Shown: positions 1 through 7,741 of the stretch, one piece after another
Layout: every line of letters starts with the position of its first letter
Numbering within the stretch: position 1 is the stretch's first letter
Source: an uncultured Chloroflexota bacterium
GTDB taxonomy: Bacteria; Chloroflexota; Anaerolineae; Aggregatilineales; Phototrophicaceae
Reading direction: 5' to 3'
DNA: 27,882 nt
Assembly (NCBI GenBank): GCA_937974245.1
Contig: CALJKV010000123.1
Location: forward strand, 1 to 27,882
Notes under the pieces: generated by a model
What the model was told of the DNA's origin: nothing
The model's input: the letters and a program-made list of their open reading frames with translations, nothing else
Database searches by the model: none
Made by a program: the position numbers and the translations under genes

Positions 1-3
1 GGA

Positions 4-813
4 TTAAGCCCGCCGTGCCTTGAACATGCCGCTGTCTTTGGTGATGAAGAATGTTCCGTTTTGCTGGGCGAACTCGGCTTCCACACAGGCGATGAACGCA
101 GTCAGCCGCTCACCCTGTAAGATTTCGCGGGCATTGCCGGTTGTCGAGAGAATAAAGGCCACCAATGGCGCGACTTCTGTGACAAGCAGGTTATCCGGGA
201 AACGTTCAATCTGCACATCTTCGAACCACCGTGCAAGCTGCGCCAGACCATTATCCAGGTCGAAGGGGTTCTGTACGCCGCCAAAGGTGATATTGGGGTC
301 GAACCAGCGCGCCAGTTCGTATAATTCCTGGAGATGGGTCGGGCCGATGGTGGTGGCGAAGAACTGTCCGCCGAGTTTGAGCACCCGCTGGATTTCCGCC
401 AATGCTGCCGGGCGATCCGGGATGTGGTAGAGCATGTGGTTGGCGATGACCACGTCAAAGAGGGCGTCGTCATAAGGGATGGCCTGGGCATCTATCACAC
501 GGAAGGTGAAGCGTCCGGCCTGGTCGCCCAGGTGAGCGCGAGCGGCTTCCAGCATACCCGGTGAAAAATCCGATAAGGTGATGTCCCAGCCCGCCGGGAT
601 GCGCTGGCGATTTTTATGCCAGCAGTCTGCCGGGCCACAACCCACTTCCAGAATACGGGCGTTGGCGGGCAGTTGGTACTGGTCAAAAACCCAGGCCATC
701 CAATCGTAAGCGCTGGTACTGAACTGTTCGTGCAGCCGGATACGATCGGTAAGATTTGCGGCATTATGATACTGCTCGGTGAGCAGGTAATATTGATCGG
801 AAACTCTGGTCAC
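4..813 (-). CDS. Class I SAM-dependent methyltransferase
   Basis: The protein has about 269 residues and a methyltransferase (Methyltransf_11/25) fold. Motif I reads ILEVGCGPADCW near residue 55; a DISLSDFSPGM-like segment (seen as DITLSDFSPGML), then FDVVIANHMLYHIPD and LKLGGQFFATTIG follow, the usual order for SAM-binding enzymes. The substrate cannot be told. A longer reading opens at 849, but I prefer the GTG at 811-813 because GAGGAG lies seven bases before it on the minus strand and the 12 extra residues carry no motif. It is downstream of and codirectional with the DUF2867 gene, about 107 bases away. The stop codon is at the left edge, so the gene is complete. Confidence is high for the fold and low for the reaction. 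Confidence 0.85.
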   Translation of the reverse strand: MTRVSDQYYLLTEQYHNAANLTDRIRLHEQFSTSAYDWMAWVFDQYQLPANARILEVGCGPADCWHKNRQRIPAGWDITLSDFSPGMLEAARAHLGDQAGRFTFRVIDAQAIPYDDALFDVVIANHMLYHIPDRPAALAEIQRVLKLGGQFFATTIGPTHLQELYELARWFDPNITFGGVQNPFDLDNGLAQLARWFEDVQIERFPDNLLVTEVAPLVAFILSTTGNAREILQGERLTAFIACVEAEFAQQNGTFFITKDSGMFKARRA

Positions 814-920
814 AGTGGCACTCCTCAGTGAACCGCAGTGCGATGACACGATGATACGGGAAAGCAGTATCCCGGTTCAAATTCCGCAGTTGAATCGTGT
901 GCCAATCGGTGGGTAGGGGA

Positions 921-1421
921 TTAGACGCCCCGCGCGCCAGCCCGTGCCATACCGCCGACCACGATATGATGAAACGGGCGAATTACGTTGAAGTACACCG
1001 GCCCGGCCCAGTTGTTGTAATGTACAACGGTCAGTACGTGAAAACGTTTGAGGTTGTCGCGCAGTGGTTCTACCACCACACCGAGCATTGCATCCAAATG
1101 TTGGTCTTTAATTTCCGAAACGAAGTAAGAATCTTCCCTGGCGATTTTTACCTTGAAGAAATAAGCTGAATCGCCGGGAGTCAGGGAAACCTGGTCGGGG
1201 GACAGCCGCCGAGGGCGGGGAACTCCTTCCTGTTTCATGCCCAGGAATCGCACGAATACCGCCCGCACGCCGTACAAAAATGTCACCCATCCGGGTTGGT
1301 ATGACATCATTGCCGCCAGGAACTCGCGGAGACTGGCGGTGCTTTCCACTGTTTTGACATCCACATGATTCGCGTTTTGGAGCAGAGTTTCGATCTGAGG
1401 GATAGTTTCAATATAGCGCAT
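921..1421 (-). CDS. DUF2867-like protein
   Basis: This is a 166-residue soluble protein with no signal peptide or membrane segment. The pattern of a short N-terminus, then REFLAAMMSYQPGWVTFLYGVRAVFVRFLG, followed by beta-rich sequence ending in FHVLTVVHYNNWAGPVYFNVIRPFH, resembles DUF2867 proteins, which are often found alone or fused to NAD-binding sugar or nucleotide epimerases. The biochemical function of the family is not known to me. ATG at 1419-1421 is the only good start; no strong Shine-Dalgarno is visible, but a TATACT box lies about 25 bases upstream. It is a separate unit from the ribosomal operon, from which it is divided by a terminator. Confidence 0.6.
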   Translation of the reverse strand: MRYIETIPQIETLLQNANHVDVKTVESTASLREFLAAMMSYQPGWVTFLYGVRAVFVRFLGMKQEGVPRPRRLSPDQVSLTPGDSAYFFKVKIAREDSYFVSEIKDQHLDAMLGVVVEPLRDNLKRFHVLTVVHYNNWAGPVYFNVIRPFHHIVVGGMARAGARGV

Positions 1422-1444
1422 TGAGTTGTGCTTTCACTATATTC

Positions 1445-1450
1445 AGTATA
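1445..1450 (-). promoter_or_regulatory. Possible -10 box for the DUF2867 gene
   Basis: On the minus strand the AT-rich stretch contains TATACT about 25 bases before the ATG at 1421. It lies within a short tandem repeat (GAATATACT then GAATATAGT). I see no convincing -35 box at 16-18 bases, so this is a weak call. Confidence 0.3.
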
Positions 1451-1506
1451 TTCAATAAAACATAAACCTATTATATGATGAATGCCTGGTTCGGGCAAGC
1501 AGGAAT

Positions 1507-1537
1507 CAGAAAAACGGAGCCGATAGAGACTCCGTTT
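1507..1537 (-). terminator. Intrinsic terminator of the infC-rpmI-rplT operon
   Basis: Minus-strand reading gives an eight-base-pair stem, AAACGGAG (1530-1537) and CTCCGTTT (1512-1519), with a ten-base loop and a short T run after it (TTTTTC). It lies about 75 bases past the rplT stop codon. A second stem, CAAAGGG/CCCTTTG (1554-1573), lies between rplT and this terminator. Confidence 0.75.
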
Positions 1538-1613
1538 GAAAGTTACACGCAAACAAAGGGCCTAAACCCTTTGCTGTACTGATATCCTGTTGTTTAATCG
1601 CCAGATGGGACGA

Positions 1614-1967
1614 TTATTGGTTTTGCAGGCTGAGTGCTGCCAGCTTGGTGAAGGTTTCCGGGTCACGCACGGCGATGTCCGCCAGCATTTTGCGATCAAC
1701 TTCCACCTGTGCCTTCTTCAAACCGTAAATGAAACGGCTGTAGCTGATCTCATTCAGGCGGGCTGCCGCGTTGATGCGGGTGATCCACAGACGGCGCATG
1801 TCACGCTTACGAGCGCGGCGATCCCGGTAGGAATACCACAGGCTCTTGAGCATGGCTTCGTTGGAACGGCGGAAGAGACGGCCACGCGTCCCCCACTGGC
1901 CTTTAACTAACTTGAGAATCTTCTTGTGATGACGCCGGCGTACAAAACCGGTCTTTGTTCTAGCCAT
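1614..1967 (-). CDS. rplT: 50S ribosomal protein L20
   Basis: The product is a basic 117-residue protein, the normal length for L20. It opens MARTKTGFVRRRHHKKILK and contains RRSNEAMLKSLWYSYRDRR and LWITRINAAARLNEISYS, which are signatures of the family. L20 binds 23S rRNA early in large-subunit assembly; in other bacteria it also represses its own operon. The frame is open to 1988, but ATG at 1965-1967 gives the canonical N-terminus and has AGGAG at 1975-1979, so the seven upstream residues are excluded. It is the last gene of infC-rpmI-rplT, 73 bases after rpmI, and is followed by a terminator hairpin. Confidence 0.98.
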   Translation of the reverse strand: MARTKTGFVRRRHHKKILKLVKGQWGTRGRLFRRSNEAMLKSLWYSYRDRRARKRDMRRLWITRINAAARLNEISYSRFIYGLKKAQVEVDRKMLADIAVRDPETFTKLAALSLQNQ

Positions 1968-2040
1968 GAGAATGCTCCTAGACAACAAACACCCAGAGCA
2001 AACGCCCTGGGTCGTGCATTTTAGTCACGAGATACAAGGG

Positions 2041-2277
2041 TTACCCGGGCGGGTTCTGGCGGTGCTTGCTCAGATACGGTGCCAACTGCTTGATTTTCTT
2101 AGCCTGTTTGCTGCTGGCGATACCGATCAGCTTATGCAACTGGCGTTTAGTCCGCTTGGGCGTGCGGCGGCGGAAGTGACTCTTGCCGCCTTTCGTCCGA
2201 ACAACCTTGCCAGTGCCAGTGACCCGAAAGCGTTTCGAGGTTGCTTTGTGCGTCTTGAGTTTGTATTTCTTACCCAC
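2041..2277 (-). CDS. rpmI: 50S ribosomal protein L35
   Basis: This small, very basic protein (78 residues) begins MGKKYKLKTHKATSKRFRVT and carries the L35 core FRRRTPKRTKRQ and the conserved C-terminal segment around IKQLAPYL. Most L35 proteins are near 65 residues, so there is a short extra tail (SKHRQNPPG) that contributes the additional length. The start codon is GTG (2275-2277), supported by GGAG seven bases upstream in the gap after infC. It lies between infC and rplT, the usual operon order in bacteria, and is translated separately from its neighbours. Confidence 0.96.
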   Translation of the reverse strand: MGKKYKLKTHKATSKRFRVTGTGKVVRTKGGKSHFRRRTPKRTKRQLHKLIGIASSKQAKKIKQLAPYLSKHRQNPPG

Positions 2278-2292
2278 AATTCTGCTCCAGTG

Positions 2293-2817
2293 TTATTTTT
2301 TCTTATCCGGGTTTGGTGACAGGATCATCAACATTGAACTGCCTTCCATACTGGGATGCTGCTCAATCACGGCGATGTCTTGCAACTCCGCTGCGATCTC
2401 CATCATCCGGTCACGGGCGATATCGGGGTAGTCCCGCTCCCGTCCCCGGAAACGCGCCCGCACCCGCACCTTCATGCCCTCGGAAATCCAGCGGCGGGCA
2501 TTTTTCACCTTAAACCCCAGGTGATGCTGGTCAGTCTTCGGACGCAGTTGGATTTCTTTAACCTCAACTGTTTTCTGCTGTTTCCGCGCCTCACGCTCGC
2601 GCCGCTGGCGTTCATACTGGAACTTACCGAAATCCATAATGCGGCATACAGGTGGGTCAGAATTGGGTGAGACTTCCACCAAGTCCAAACCGAGGTCTTC
2701 CGCCATTTGCAACGCGCGGCGGAATGAAACAACACCCACGTTTTCGTTCGTCTCGGTAATCAATCGGACATCACGGGCGCGAATTTGATCGTTAATGCGG
2801 TAATTTGAGGCGCTGAT
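2293..2817 (-). CDS. infC: Translation initiation factor IF-3 (apparent AUC start)
   Basis: IF-3 binds the 30S subunit, checks start-codon and initiator-tRNA pairing and prevents premature 50S joining. The reading gives 174 residues, the usual length. The N-domain starts ISASNYRINDQIRARDVRL and continues with ITETNENVGVVSFRRAL; the C-domain has LRPKTDQHHLGFKVKNARRWI and VRARFRGRERDY. The frame has no ATG, GTG or TTG between an upstream TAA and the conserved N-terminus. The TTG at 2761-2763 would delete the YRINDQIRARDVR segment. ATC at 2815-2817 is preceded by AAAGGG with eight bases between, so I place the start there. IF-3 genes with AUU or AUC starts are known in other bacteria and allow self-repression. 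Confidence 0.93.
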   Translation of the reverse strand: MSASNYRINDQIRARDVRLITETNENVGVVSFRRALQMAEDLGLDLVEVSPNSDPPVCRIMDFGKFQYERQRREREARKQQKTVEVKEIQLRPKTDQHHLGFKVKNARRWISEGMKVRVRARFRGRERDYPDIARDRMMEIAAELQDIAVIEQHPSMEGSSMLMILSPNPDKKK

Positions 2818-2819
2818 AG

Positions 2820-2831
2820 CCTGATCCCTTT
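2820..2831 (-). promoter_or_regulatory. Ribosome binding site deciding the infC AUC start
   Basis: Minus-strand AAAGGG at 2826-2831 lies eight bases before ATC at 2815-2817. The alternative in-frame ATT codons at 2833-2838 lie upstream of this Shine-Dalgarno sequence and so are less likely to be used. Confidence 0.65.
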
Positions 2832-2859
2832 GAATAATTAAAGAAATTTGAGTGGAAAA

Positions 2860-2888
2860 AGTTTAACATAGCCAACCAGGTAAGTCAA
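2860..2888 (-). promoter_or_regulatory. Sigma-70-type promoter of infC-rpmI-rplT
   Basis: On the minus strand TTGACT (2883-2888) and TAAACT (2860-2865) are separated by exactly 17 bases, and TG sits one base before the -10 box (extended -10). The predicted start of transcription is about 35 bases before the infC AUC codon, leaving a short leader without an obvious long riboswitch. Confidence 0.75.
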
Positions 2889-2994
2889 TACACGGCGGCG
2901 GGCTTGAACAGCAGTTATTTTCGCTCAATTAATGACAAAATATACCCTTATCCAGCAGATTTTTCATCTTGTTACGGGCAAGTGGTGCAGGTAA

Positions 2995-3028
2995 GAAAAA
3001 ACTGCCCGGATGAAGACTCCGGGCAGTT
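2995..3028 (-). terminator. Intrinsic terminator after the YeeE-rhodanese gene
   Basis: Minus-strand AACTGCCCGG (3019-3028) pairs with CCGGGCAGTT (3000-3009), giving a ten-base-pair stem with a nine-base loop followed by TTTT. It begins about 20 bases past the stop codon of the gene ending at 3047 and closes the redox/transporter operon. Confidence 0.9.
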
Positions 3029-3046
3029 ACTTGGCGTCAGGGGATC

Positions 3047-4291
3047 TTAACCGCAACCGCCACCGGTTGGGCCGCGCTTGATTTCCAGCACGACTTTCGA
3101 CTCGTATTCGAGTTCATGGAATAAGCCGGGGTCCGGTGCAGATACCGGGTAACGCGCCCCCAGCGATTCGGGGAAGTTGTAGTGGAGTTGGTCGCCAACA
3201 GGTTGTATGTTCGTAGCCAGGGCGTACTGCGCCTTGAAGTCGTCACTGCTGAATTTATCCAGCCAGGCATTTACGCCACCGCCCAGGATATACGAGTTCG
3301 GTATACTTTCGGCAACCAGCAGCTTCCAGACTTCTGTTGCCGCGACTTCGTCATTGCTCATCACGACGAACACCGTGTTTTCCTGCTCCATGTGGAAGTC
3401 GGTCAGCGCAGCCGGAACATCTGCTGGCAAGATATGACGCGCATCCAGGATGTGGAAACGGTTGAAGTCGGCTTCGCTGCGCACATCCAGCATGACAACC
3501 TTAAGGCGGTCATTCCGCATTAAATCGAACAGTTCGCCGGGGTCAATCTGGACAAGGCGATCCGCCAACTGCGTTTCGCGTTCGGTTTGCATCCGTGCCC
3601 ATTTGTCTTCGGTAGTGGGTTGACCTATCACGACCAGGATAATACCGACCAGGACAATGATGCCCGCTGCGCCGTAACGCCAACGCGGTTCGATTTTCAG
3701 GTCTTTCTGGCCGAAGATTCGCTCAAGCTGTTCGCTTCCCCAAAACACGAACAGCGCCATAATGACGACAACCAGTGCAACAACGCCCGCGTCTACCTGG
3801 AACAAGTCTTGCAGGGTGAAACGGCCCATGTACGAGGAGTACCAGAAGTCATCAAACAGACTGACGGTTTCCCCAAACATGAAAATACCGAAAAATGCGC
3901 CCAGTACGAAGAACATGCCGTCAATTTTCAGCGTCGCAGCGGCTACCAGTGAGGTGCCAGGACAAAACCCGCCCAGGATGAAGCCGATGCCCATAATTAA
4001 GCCGCCGACGATGCCGGGCCACATATAGGTCGGGTTGACCCAGACCAGGTTATAGTCCAGCAGTCCCAGGCCGGAAGCGAGCAGGATGAGCAGCATGGCG
4101 ACGACAATCGCGCCGAACATGACTTTAATCACGGTCATGTCTTTGAAGTAGAACTGGGCCGCCAGCTTGGGTGAGTTAGCGAAACCGGAGACTTCCAGCA
4201 CGGCGCCGAAAGCGATACCGATAGCCAGGTAGATCAGGTACGCACCGCCCTGGCCGAATAACTGTATAAGAGGTAACGGGAAGGTTGGCAT
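3047..4291 (-). CDS. YeeE/YedE-type sulfur transporter half fused to a rhodanese-like domain
   Basis: The 414-residue protein has about six membrane segments in residues 15-224, including GGLIMGIGFILGGFCPGTSL, whose Cys110 sits in the conserved GxCxGT-type motif of the YeeE/YedE (DUF395) thiosulfate or sulfur-species transporters. Residues about 248-346 form a rhodanese-like domain (VVMLDVRSEADFNRFHI, ILGGGVNAWL). The loop that normally starts with the catalytic Cys reads VVMSNDEVAA, so Ser312 stands where Cys is expected. The chain ends GPTGGGCG, with a lone Cys413 next to the C-terminus. ATG at 4289-4291 follows an AGGAG-like site. The preceding gene ends 12 bases upstream and encodes the partner half. 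Sulfur transport is a family-based call; the ion moved is not proven. Confidence 0.85.
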   Translation of the reverse strand: MPTFPLPLIQLFGQGGAYLIYLAIGIAFGAVLEVSGFANSPKLAAQFYFKDMTVIKVMFGAIVVAMLLILLASGLGLLDYNLVWVNPTYMWPGIVGGLIMGIGFILGGFCPGTSLVAAATLKIDGMFFVLGAFFGIFMFGETVSLFDDFWYSSYMGRFTLQDLFQVDAGVVALVVVIMALFVFWGSEQLERIFGQKDLKIEPRWRYGAAGIIVLVGIILVVIGQPTTEDKWARMQTERETQLADRLVQIDPGELFDLMRNDRLKVVMLDVRSEADFNRFHILDARHILPADVPAALTDFHMEQENTVFVVMSNDEVAATEVWKLLVAESIPNSYILGGGVNAWLDKFSSDDFKAQYALATNIQPVGDQLHYNFPESLGARYPVSAPDPGLFHELEYESKVVLEIKRGPTGGGCG

Positions 4292-4303
4292 CGTTTATTC
4301 TCC

Positions 4304-4879
4304 TTAGTTCCACAACTTGCGCACGAAGTATGCCAGGGCGTAGGCACCGGCGAATACCGCGATCATAAATACCCAACTGCCTACCGAGAGTGTTGCGCCA
4401 CCAGAAAGCGCCTGGCCGGATGTACAGCCTCGTGCCATGCGTGCGCCGTATCCCATAAATGCGCCGCCGACAAAGGCCATTACCCAGCGGAGTCTGACGG
4501 GAATATTCGGGCCGCGATCGGTAACAAATTTCAGGCGTCCGTTCGCCCATCCGGAAATTGCGCCGCCGACGATGACGCCGATTCCAACAAACACCACCCA
4601 GCTATCCAGTGCGTTTTTGTCGCCCCCGGCCATCTCCAGCAGGTAGGGGGTGCGGTCAATGTGGGTCGGCGCGACTAGATCTTCAAAGTAGACAATAATA
4701 CGGTTCATACCGCCGGATGCACCTAAGCCGTTGCCAGTGATAAAGAAGGATAGAAACAAGACGATGCCCAGCAGGATAGCGCCCACGTATGGGTTCACAT
4801 AGGGGCGGGTTGTCCGCCGTGATAGCGCTGCCTTAGGGCCCTCTGCCGCCTGAGATTGGGCCGGATTATAAGTCGCCAT
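4304..4879 (-). CDS. YeeE/YedE-type transporter, second half
   Basis: The product has 191 residues with a basic, Pro/Ala-rich cytoplasmic N-terminus and four to five membrane segments (about residues 33-53, 93-112, 130-148, 162-186). FVGGAFMGYGARMARGCTSGQALSGG is the second conserved Cys motif of the YeeE/YedE family. Full-length family members hold two such halves in one chain; here they are two adjacent genes, as in the split PmpA/PmpB-type systems, so the two proteins probably form one transporter. TTG at 4888 is also possible, but ATG at 4877-4879 gives GGGAG ten bases upstream. Two hairpins lie between it and the cytochrome gene ahead of it. Confidence 0.85.
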   Translation of the reverse strand: MATYNPAQSQAAEGPKAALSRRTTRPYVNPYVGAILLGIVLFLSFFITGNGLGASGGMNRIIVYFEDLVAPTHIDRTPYLLEMAGGDKNALDSWVVFVGIGVIVGGAISGWANGRLKFVTDRGPNIPVRLRWVMAFVGGAFMGYGARMARGCTSGQALSGGATLSVGSWVFMIAVFAGAYALAYFVRKLWN

Positions 4880-4931
4880 ACAATACAATCTCCCTTTATA
4901 CTCTTCCTAAAGCCTGATATTGCAGTCATTC

Positions 4932-4993
4932 GGCGGCCTTAGCGGGCCACCATATAGTTCAAGTTCGGCAGGGGAGCAGTCAGCTGCTCCCCT
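4932..4993 (-). promoter_or_regulatory. Two consecutive hairpins inside the redox operon
   Basis: AGGGGAGCAG (4970-4979) and CTGCTCCCCT (4984-4993) form a perfect ten-base-pair stem with a four-base loop. A second stem, GGCGGCC (4932-4938) with GGCCACC (4945-4951), has seven pairs with one G-U. Neither has a T run on the minus strand, so they look more like an mRNA processing or stability element between the cytochrome and transporter genes than a full terminator. Confidence 0.6.
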
Positions 4994-5007
4994 CTTTGAT
5001 TGACCGC

Positions 5008-7728
5008 TTATTCCGTTTCGGGCTGCGGCGTGTGTGGGTGTACTTCCAGATCATCCCAGCCCATAATCATGGATTGGATGCCTGCGACAGGGGTGTGCCC
5101 GGCGGTGGTGGTCAGGTAGACATGCAGCACGATGAAGGCGGCGAATGTCCAGGCGACCAGTGAATGCACGGGCGCGAGGAACGGCAGTCCACCCAGGCTA
5201 GCCGAAATTTCCGGCCAACGCTGTGCGCCCCACATTAACGCTCCCGTGATGATTTGCAGCGGCAGCAGAATATTGAGAATTGCCAGATAGGTAATCTGTT
5301 GTAGAGGGTTCATCTTGCGCTGGCGGGATTTCTCATACGGGTGTTCTTCACCCCGGAAGATGCCGCGCAGGTAGTAGGTAGCCTGTTTGAAAGCCTGGTC
5401 GAAGAAGCCATGTGGTTCCGGCAGGAACTGACGGATTTCACCACTTGCAAGATGATAGAAGGCTGCCAACGCCGCATTCACCAGCAGGATAATCGCCATC
5501 AGGTTATGTACTTCAACCACGAACGGGAAGCTGAACAGACCGAATTGATCGGGTTTATGAATGACCAGCCCGGTGAACAGCAGGATGAAGATGACGATGG
5601 TTTGCAGCCAGTGCCACTGGCGCTCGTAGATTGAGTACATATAGACACGCTTGAGTTCAACCTCACGGGGCGCACGCCGCCGGGCCGCGAAATAGCGCAG
5701 TCCACCATGTAGGACGACGCCAGCCAGCACACCGAGGAACATGAGTGCTCCCAGGGTGTCAATCAGGCCAACGGCGTCATACCCCAGGACGTACAGGCTG
5801 ATCTCCTGATGATCGGGCTGGAAGACAACGCTGCCATCTTCGAGCATCAGAGTCTCGCCGGGGAAGTTCCCGATGAGCGTTGGAGAAATGCCGCCCGGTA
5901 AGTTCGAGGTCAGGAGCAGCGGCTGCGCTATCCGCGAGTCGGCACTGTGACAGGTGTCGCAATCCTTCGTCGCCCATTCGCCATAGGTCACGTCATGGTT
6001 GATGCTGTACGGTTGTGTTTCGCCCACGATACGCGGATTTTCGAGTCCCAATGCGGTGAGCCGGGTTTTGATGACAGCTTCTTTTTCCGGTGTATCAATC
6101 AGGAGTTCGGTGTTATCCAGTGCCCCATCCTGGTTGGCGTCGAATGCCACCATTATTTCGGAAGCGTAGGTATCACCGGAGAACCACGCGGCTTGCAGGT
6201 TGCGCAGCGGCACGGGACGAGCCGGATCGCCGGATACCCAGTACCAGGCGCTGATCAGGTTGAAGGGCGCCAGGGCCGTTTCACTGTTATTGGTTGGGCG
6301 TGGCAGTAACACGGGTTGGTAGCCGGTAATCAAGTCCGGTTGGTCAGGGTCAGTCCCCCGGTATTCCCGGCGCGGCGAACCATCGCTTTGCAGCACTGTC
6401 CAGTCCACGCTTTGCAGCGTGGGGGCATAGAGCTGTGGGATATGGCAGGTTTCGCAGGCGAGGGCGGTGGTGTGGCGTTCTTTGTAGGGCAGCCAATCGT
6501 GCGTGGTTTCAATGGAGTGACACGATTCACAGCGCCGCAATGTGTTGTCGTACTCTGGCGCGAGGCTGCTCTGTGTGCTTTGCCCTTTGGCGAACTCATG
6601 GATGGGGCGGAAGAGATATTCCCCAAAATCGAGCCGCCGGGGGTCAAATGTGAGGTGTTCAGGTGTGTCGGTTTCGTCCGGGCGATAGTATACCGGGTTG
6701 TTCAGGGCGTAATGGCAGTTGGTGCAGCGCAGCGCCCGTTCAGTATGAACATCCCAGGTGCGGGACAAATCATCTTTATCCTGCAAATTCAGCCCTGAAT
6801 TGGCGAGTCGCTGTGGCGACATGACCTGCCCGGTAGTCAGTGTTGACCAGAGCTGGTTGTCTTGCGCGTCAAATATCAGAGGAGTAGTGTTATCGGTGTG
6901 GGTCAGCCCATGACAAGCACCGCAGTTTTCGGTACGCGGGTCTTGCACATTGATGTAGCTATCGAGCAGGGTGCCGTCATCATTAAAAGCGGCGGCGTTG
7001 TACTGCCAGCCATCACCAACTTGTTCGACGATACCGGTGCCCAGCAGGGTCGCTGTGTTCGCCCAACCGAACGCGCCCGCCTCCAAAGCGTCAACACGCG
7101 CTTCATTGTTGGGATTGGGTGTGTGGCATAGGAAGCAGTTCATCTCCACGACGCCCGACTCATCCCACTTCCAGACGATGGGTAGGCCGGTTTCCGGGTC
7201 AACGATGCTGGTTTCTACATTGTCTACGCTGCCCGGCAGATCGCTGAGAAGCGTTCCTTCCCGACTGTATTCTTCCGGGCCACCGCCCACATGACGCCAA
7301 CCGAACGCTTGAATCCACTCGGCGGTTGTCAGATCAATCAGCGTATCTCCCTCTGGTGAGAGGTAACGATAGGTGATCGGGTCCCATTTGCCGAAGTAAC
7401 CGGCGCTGGTATCCCAGGCCCGCCCGCCCGGCACGGAGCCGGGGGCGGTCATCTGGGTGAGGCCAGCATCCACGTGGAAACTGTGCTGGGCGATGAAGGT
7501 TGTATCATGGCAATTGCCACAGGTTTGCATGGTGGAAATGGCCTGCCCGGAAACCAGCACGTTGATTCCATCTGTATCAAGCAGGGTGAAAGTCGGATGC
7601 AGTGGCGATGCGGTTTCGATTCGCACAGCTGGCTCTGGTTGAGTCTGGGCGAACACAGCCGTAACCAATGCCCCAGCCAATGCGGTGATGCCGATCAGGA
7701 AAAACAGTCTGGTAATTCGTGTATTCAT
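5008..7728 (-). CDS. Heptahaem cytochrome c fused to a membrane cytochrome b domain
   Basis: From ATG at 7726-7728 the protein has 906 residues; the longer frame to 7800 overlaps the preceding gene. Residues 1-27 are a signal peptide or anchor (RLFFLIGITALAGALVTAVFA). Seven CXXCH haem sites follow: CGNCH 70, CFLCH 198, CGACH 269, CTNCH 335, CESCH 400, CETCH 425 and CDTCH 590. Residues 530-541 form a textbook EF-hand loop (DANQDGALDNTE). From about 655 there are five membrane helices with paired His residues (YERQWHWLQ, VEVHNLMA, PVHSLVAW, FIVLHVYL), like cytochrome b561 / thiosulfate-reductase cytochrome b. The expected role is to take electrons from quinol and pass them to extracytoplasmic haems. 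The octahaem gene ends 13 bases before it. Confidence 0.88.
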   Translation of the reverse strand: MNTRITRLFFLIGITALAGALVTAVFAQTQPEPAVRIETASPLHPTFTLLDTDGINVLVSGQAISTMQTCGNCHDTTFIAQHSFHVDAGLTQMTAPGSVPGGRAWDTSAGYFGKWDPITYRYLSPEGDTLIDLTTAEWIQAFGWRHVGGGPEEYSREGTLLSDLPGSVDNVETSIVDPETGLPIVWKWDESGVVEMNCFLCHTPNPNNEARVDALEAGAFGWANTATLLGTGIVEQVGDGWQYNAAAFNDDGTLLDSYINVQDPRTENCGACHGLTHTDNTTPLIFDAQDNQLWSTLTTGQVMSPQRLANSGLNLQDKDDLSRTWDVHTERALRCTNCHYALNNPVYYRPDETDTPEHLTFDPRRLDFGEYLFRPIHEFAKGQSTQSSLAPEYDNTLRRCESCHSIETTHDWLPYKERHTTALACETCHIPQLYAPTLQSVDWTVLQSDGSPRREYRGTDPDQPDLITGYQPVLLPRPTNNSETALAPFNLISAWYWVSGDPARPVPLRNLQAAWFSGDTYASEIMVAFDANQDGALDNTELLIDTPEKEAVIKTRLTALGLENPRIVGETQPYSINHDVTYGEWATKDCDTCHSADSRIAQPLLLTSNLPGGISPTLIGNFPGETLMLEDGSVVFQPDHQEISLYVLGYDAVGLIDTLGALMFLGVLAGVVLHGGLRYFAARRRAPREVELKRVYMYSIYERQWHWLQTIVIFILLFTGLVIHKPDQFGLFSFPFVVEVHNLMAIILLVNAALAAFYHLASGEIRQFLPEPHGFFDQAFKQATYYLRGIFRGEEHPYEKSRQRKMNPLQQITYLAILNILLPLQIITGALMWGAQRWPEISASLGGLPFLAPVHSLVAWTFAAFIVLHVYLTTTAGHTPVAGIQSMIMGWDDLEVHPHTPQPETE

Positions 7729-7741
7729 GTTACGGATGCTC

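Noticed and set aside
2293..2763. infC starting at TTG 2761-2763
   Set aside because: It would remove the conserved YRINDQIRARDVR segment that is plainly encoded upstream in the same frame and has no Shine-Dalgarno at a suitable distance.
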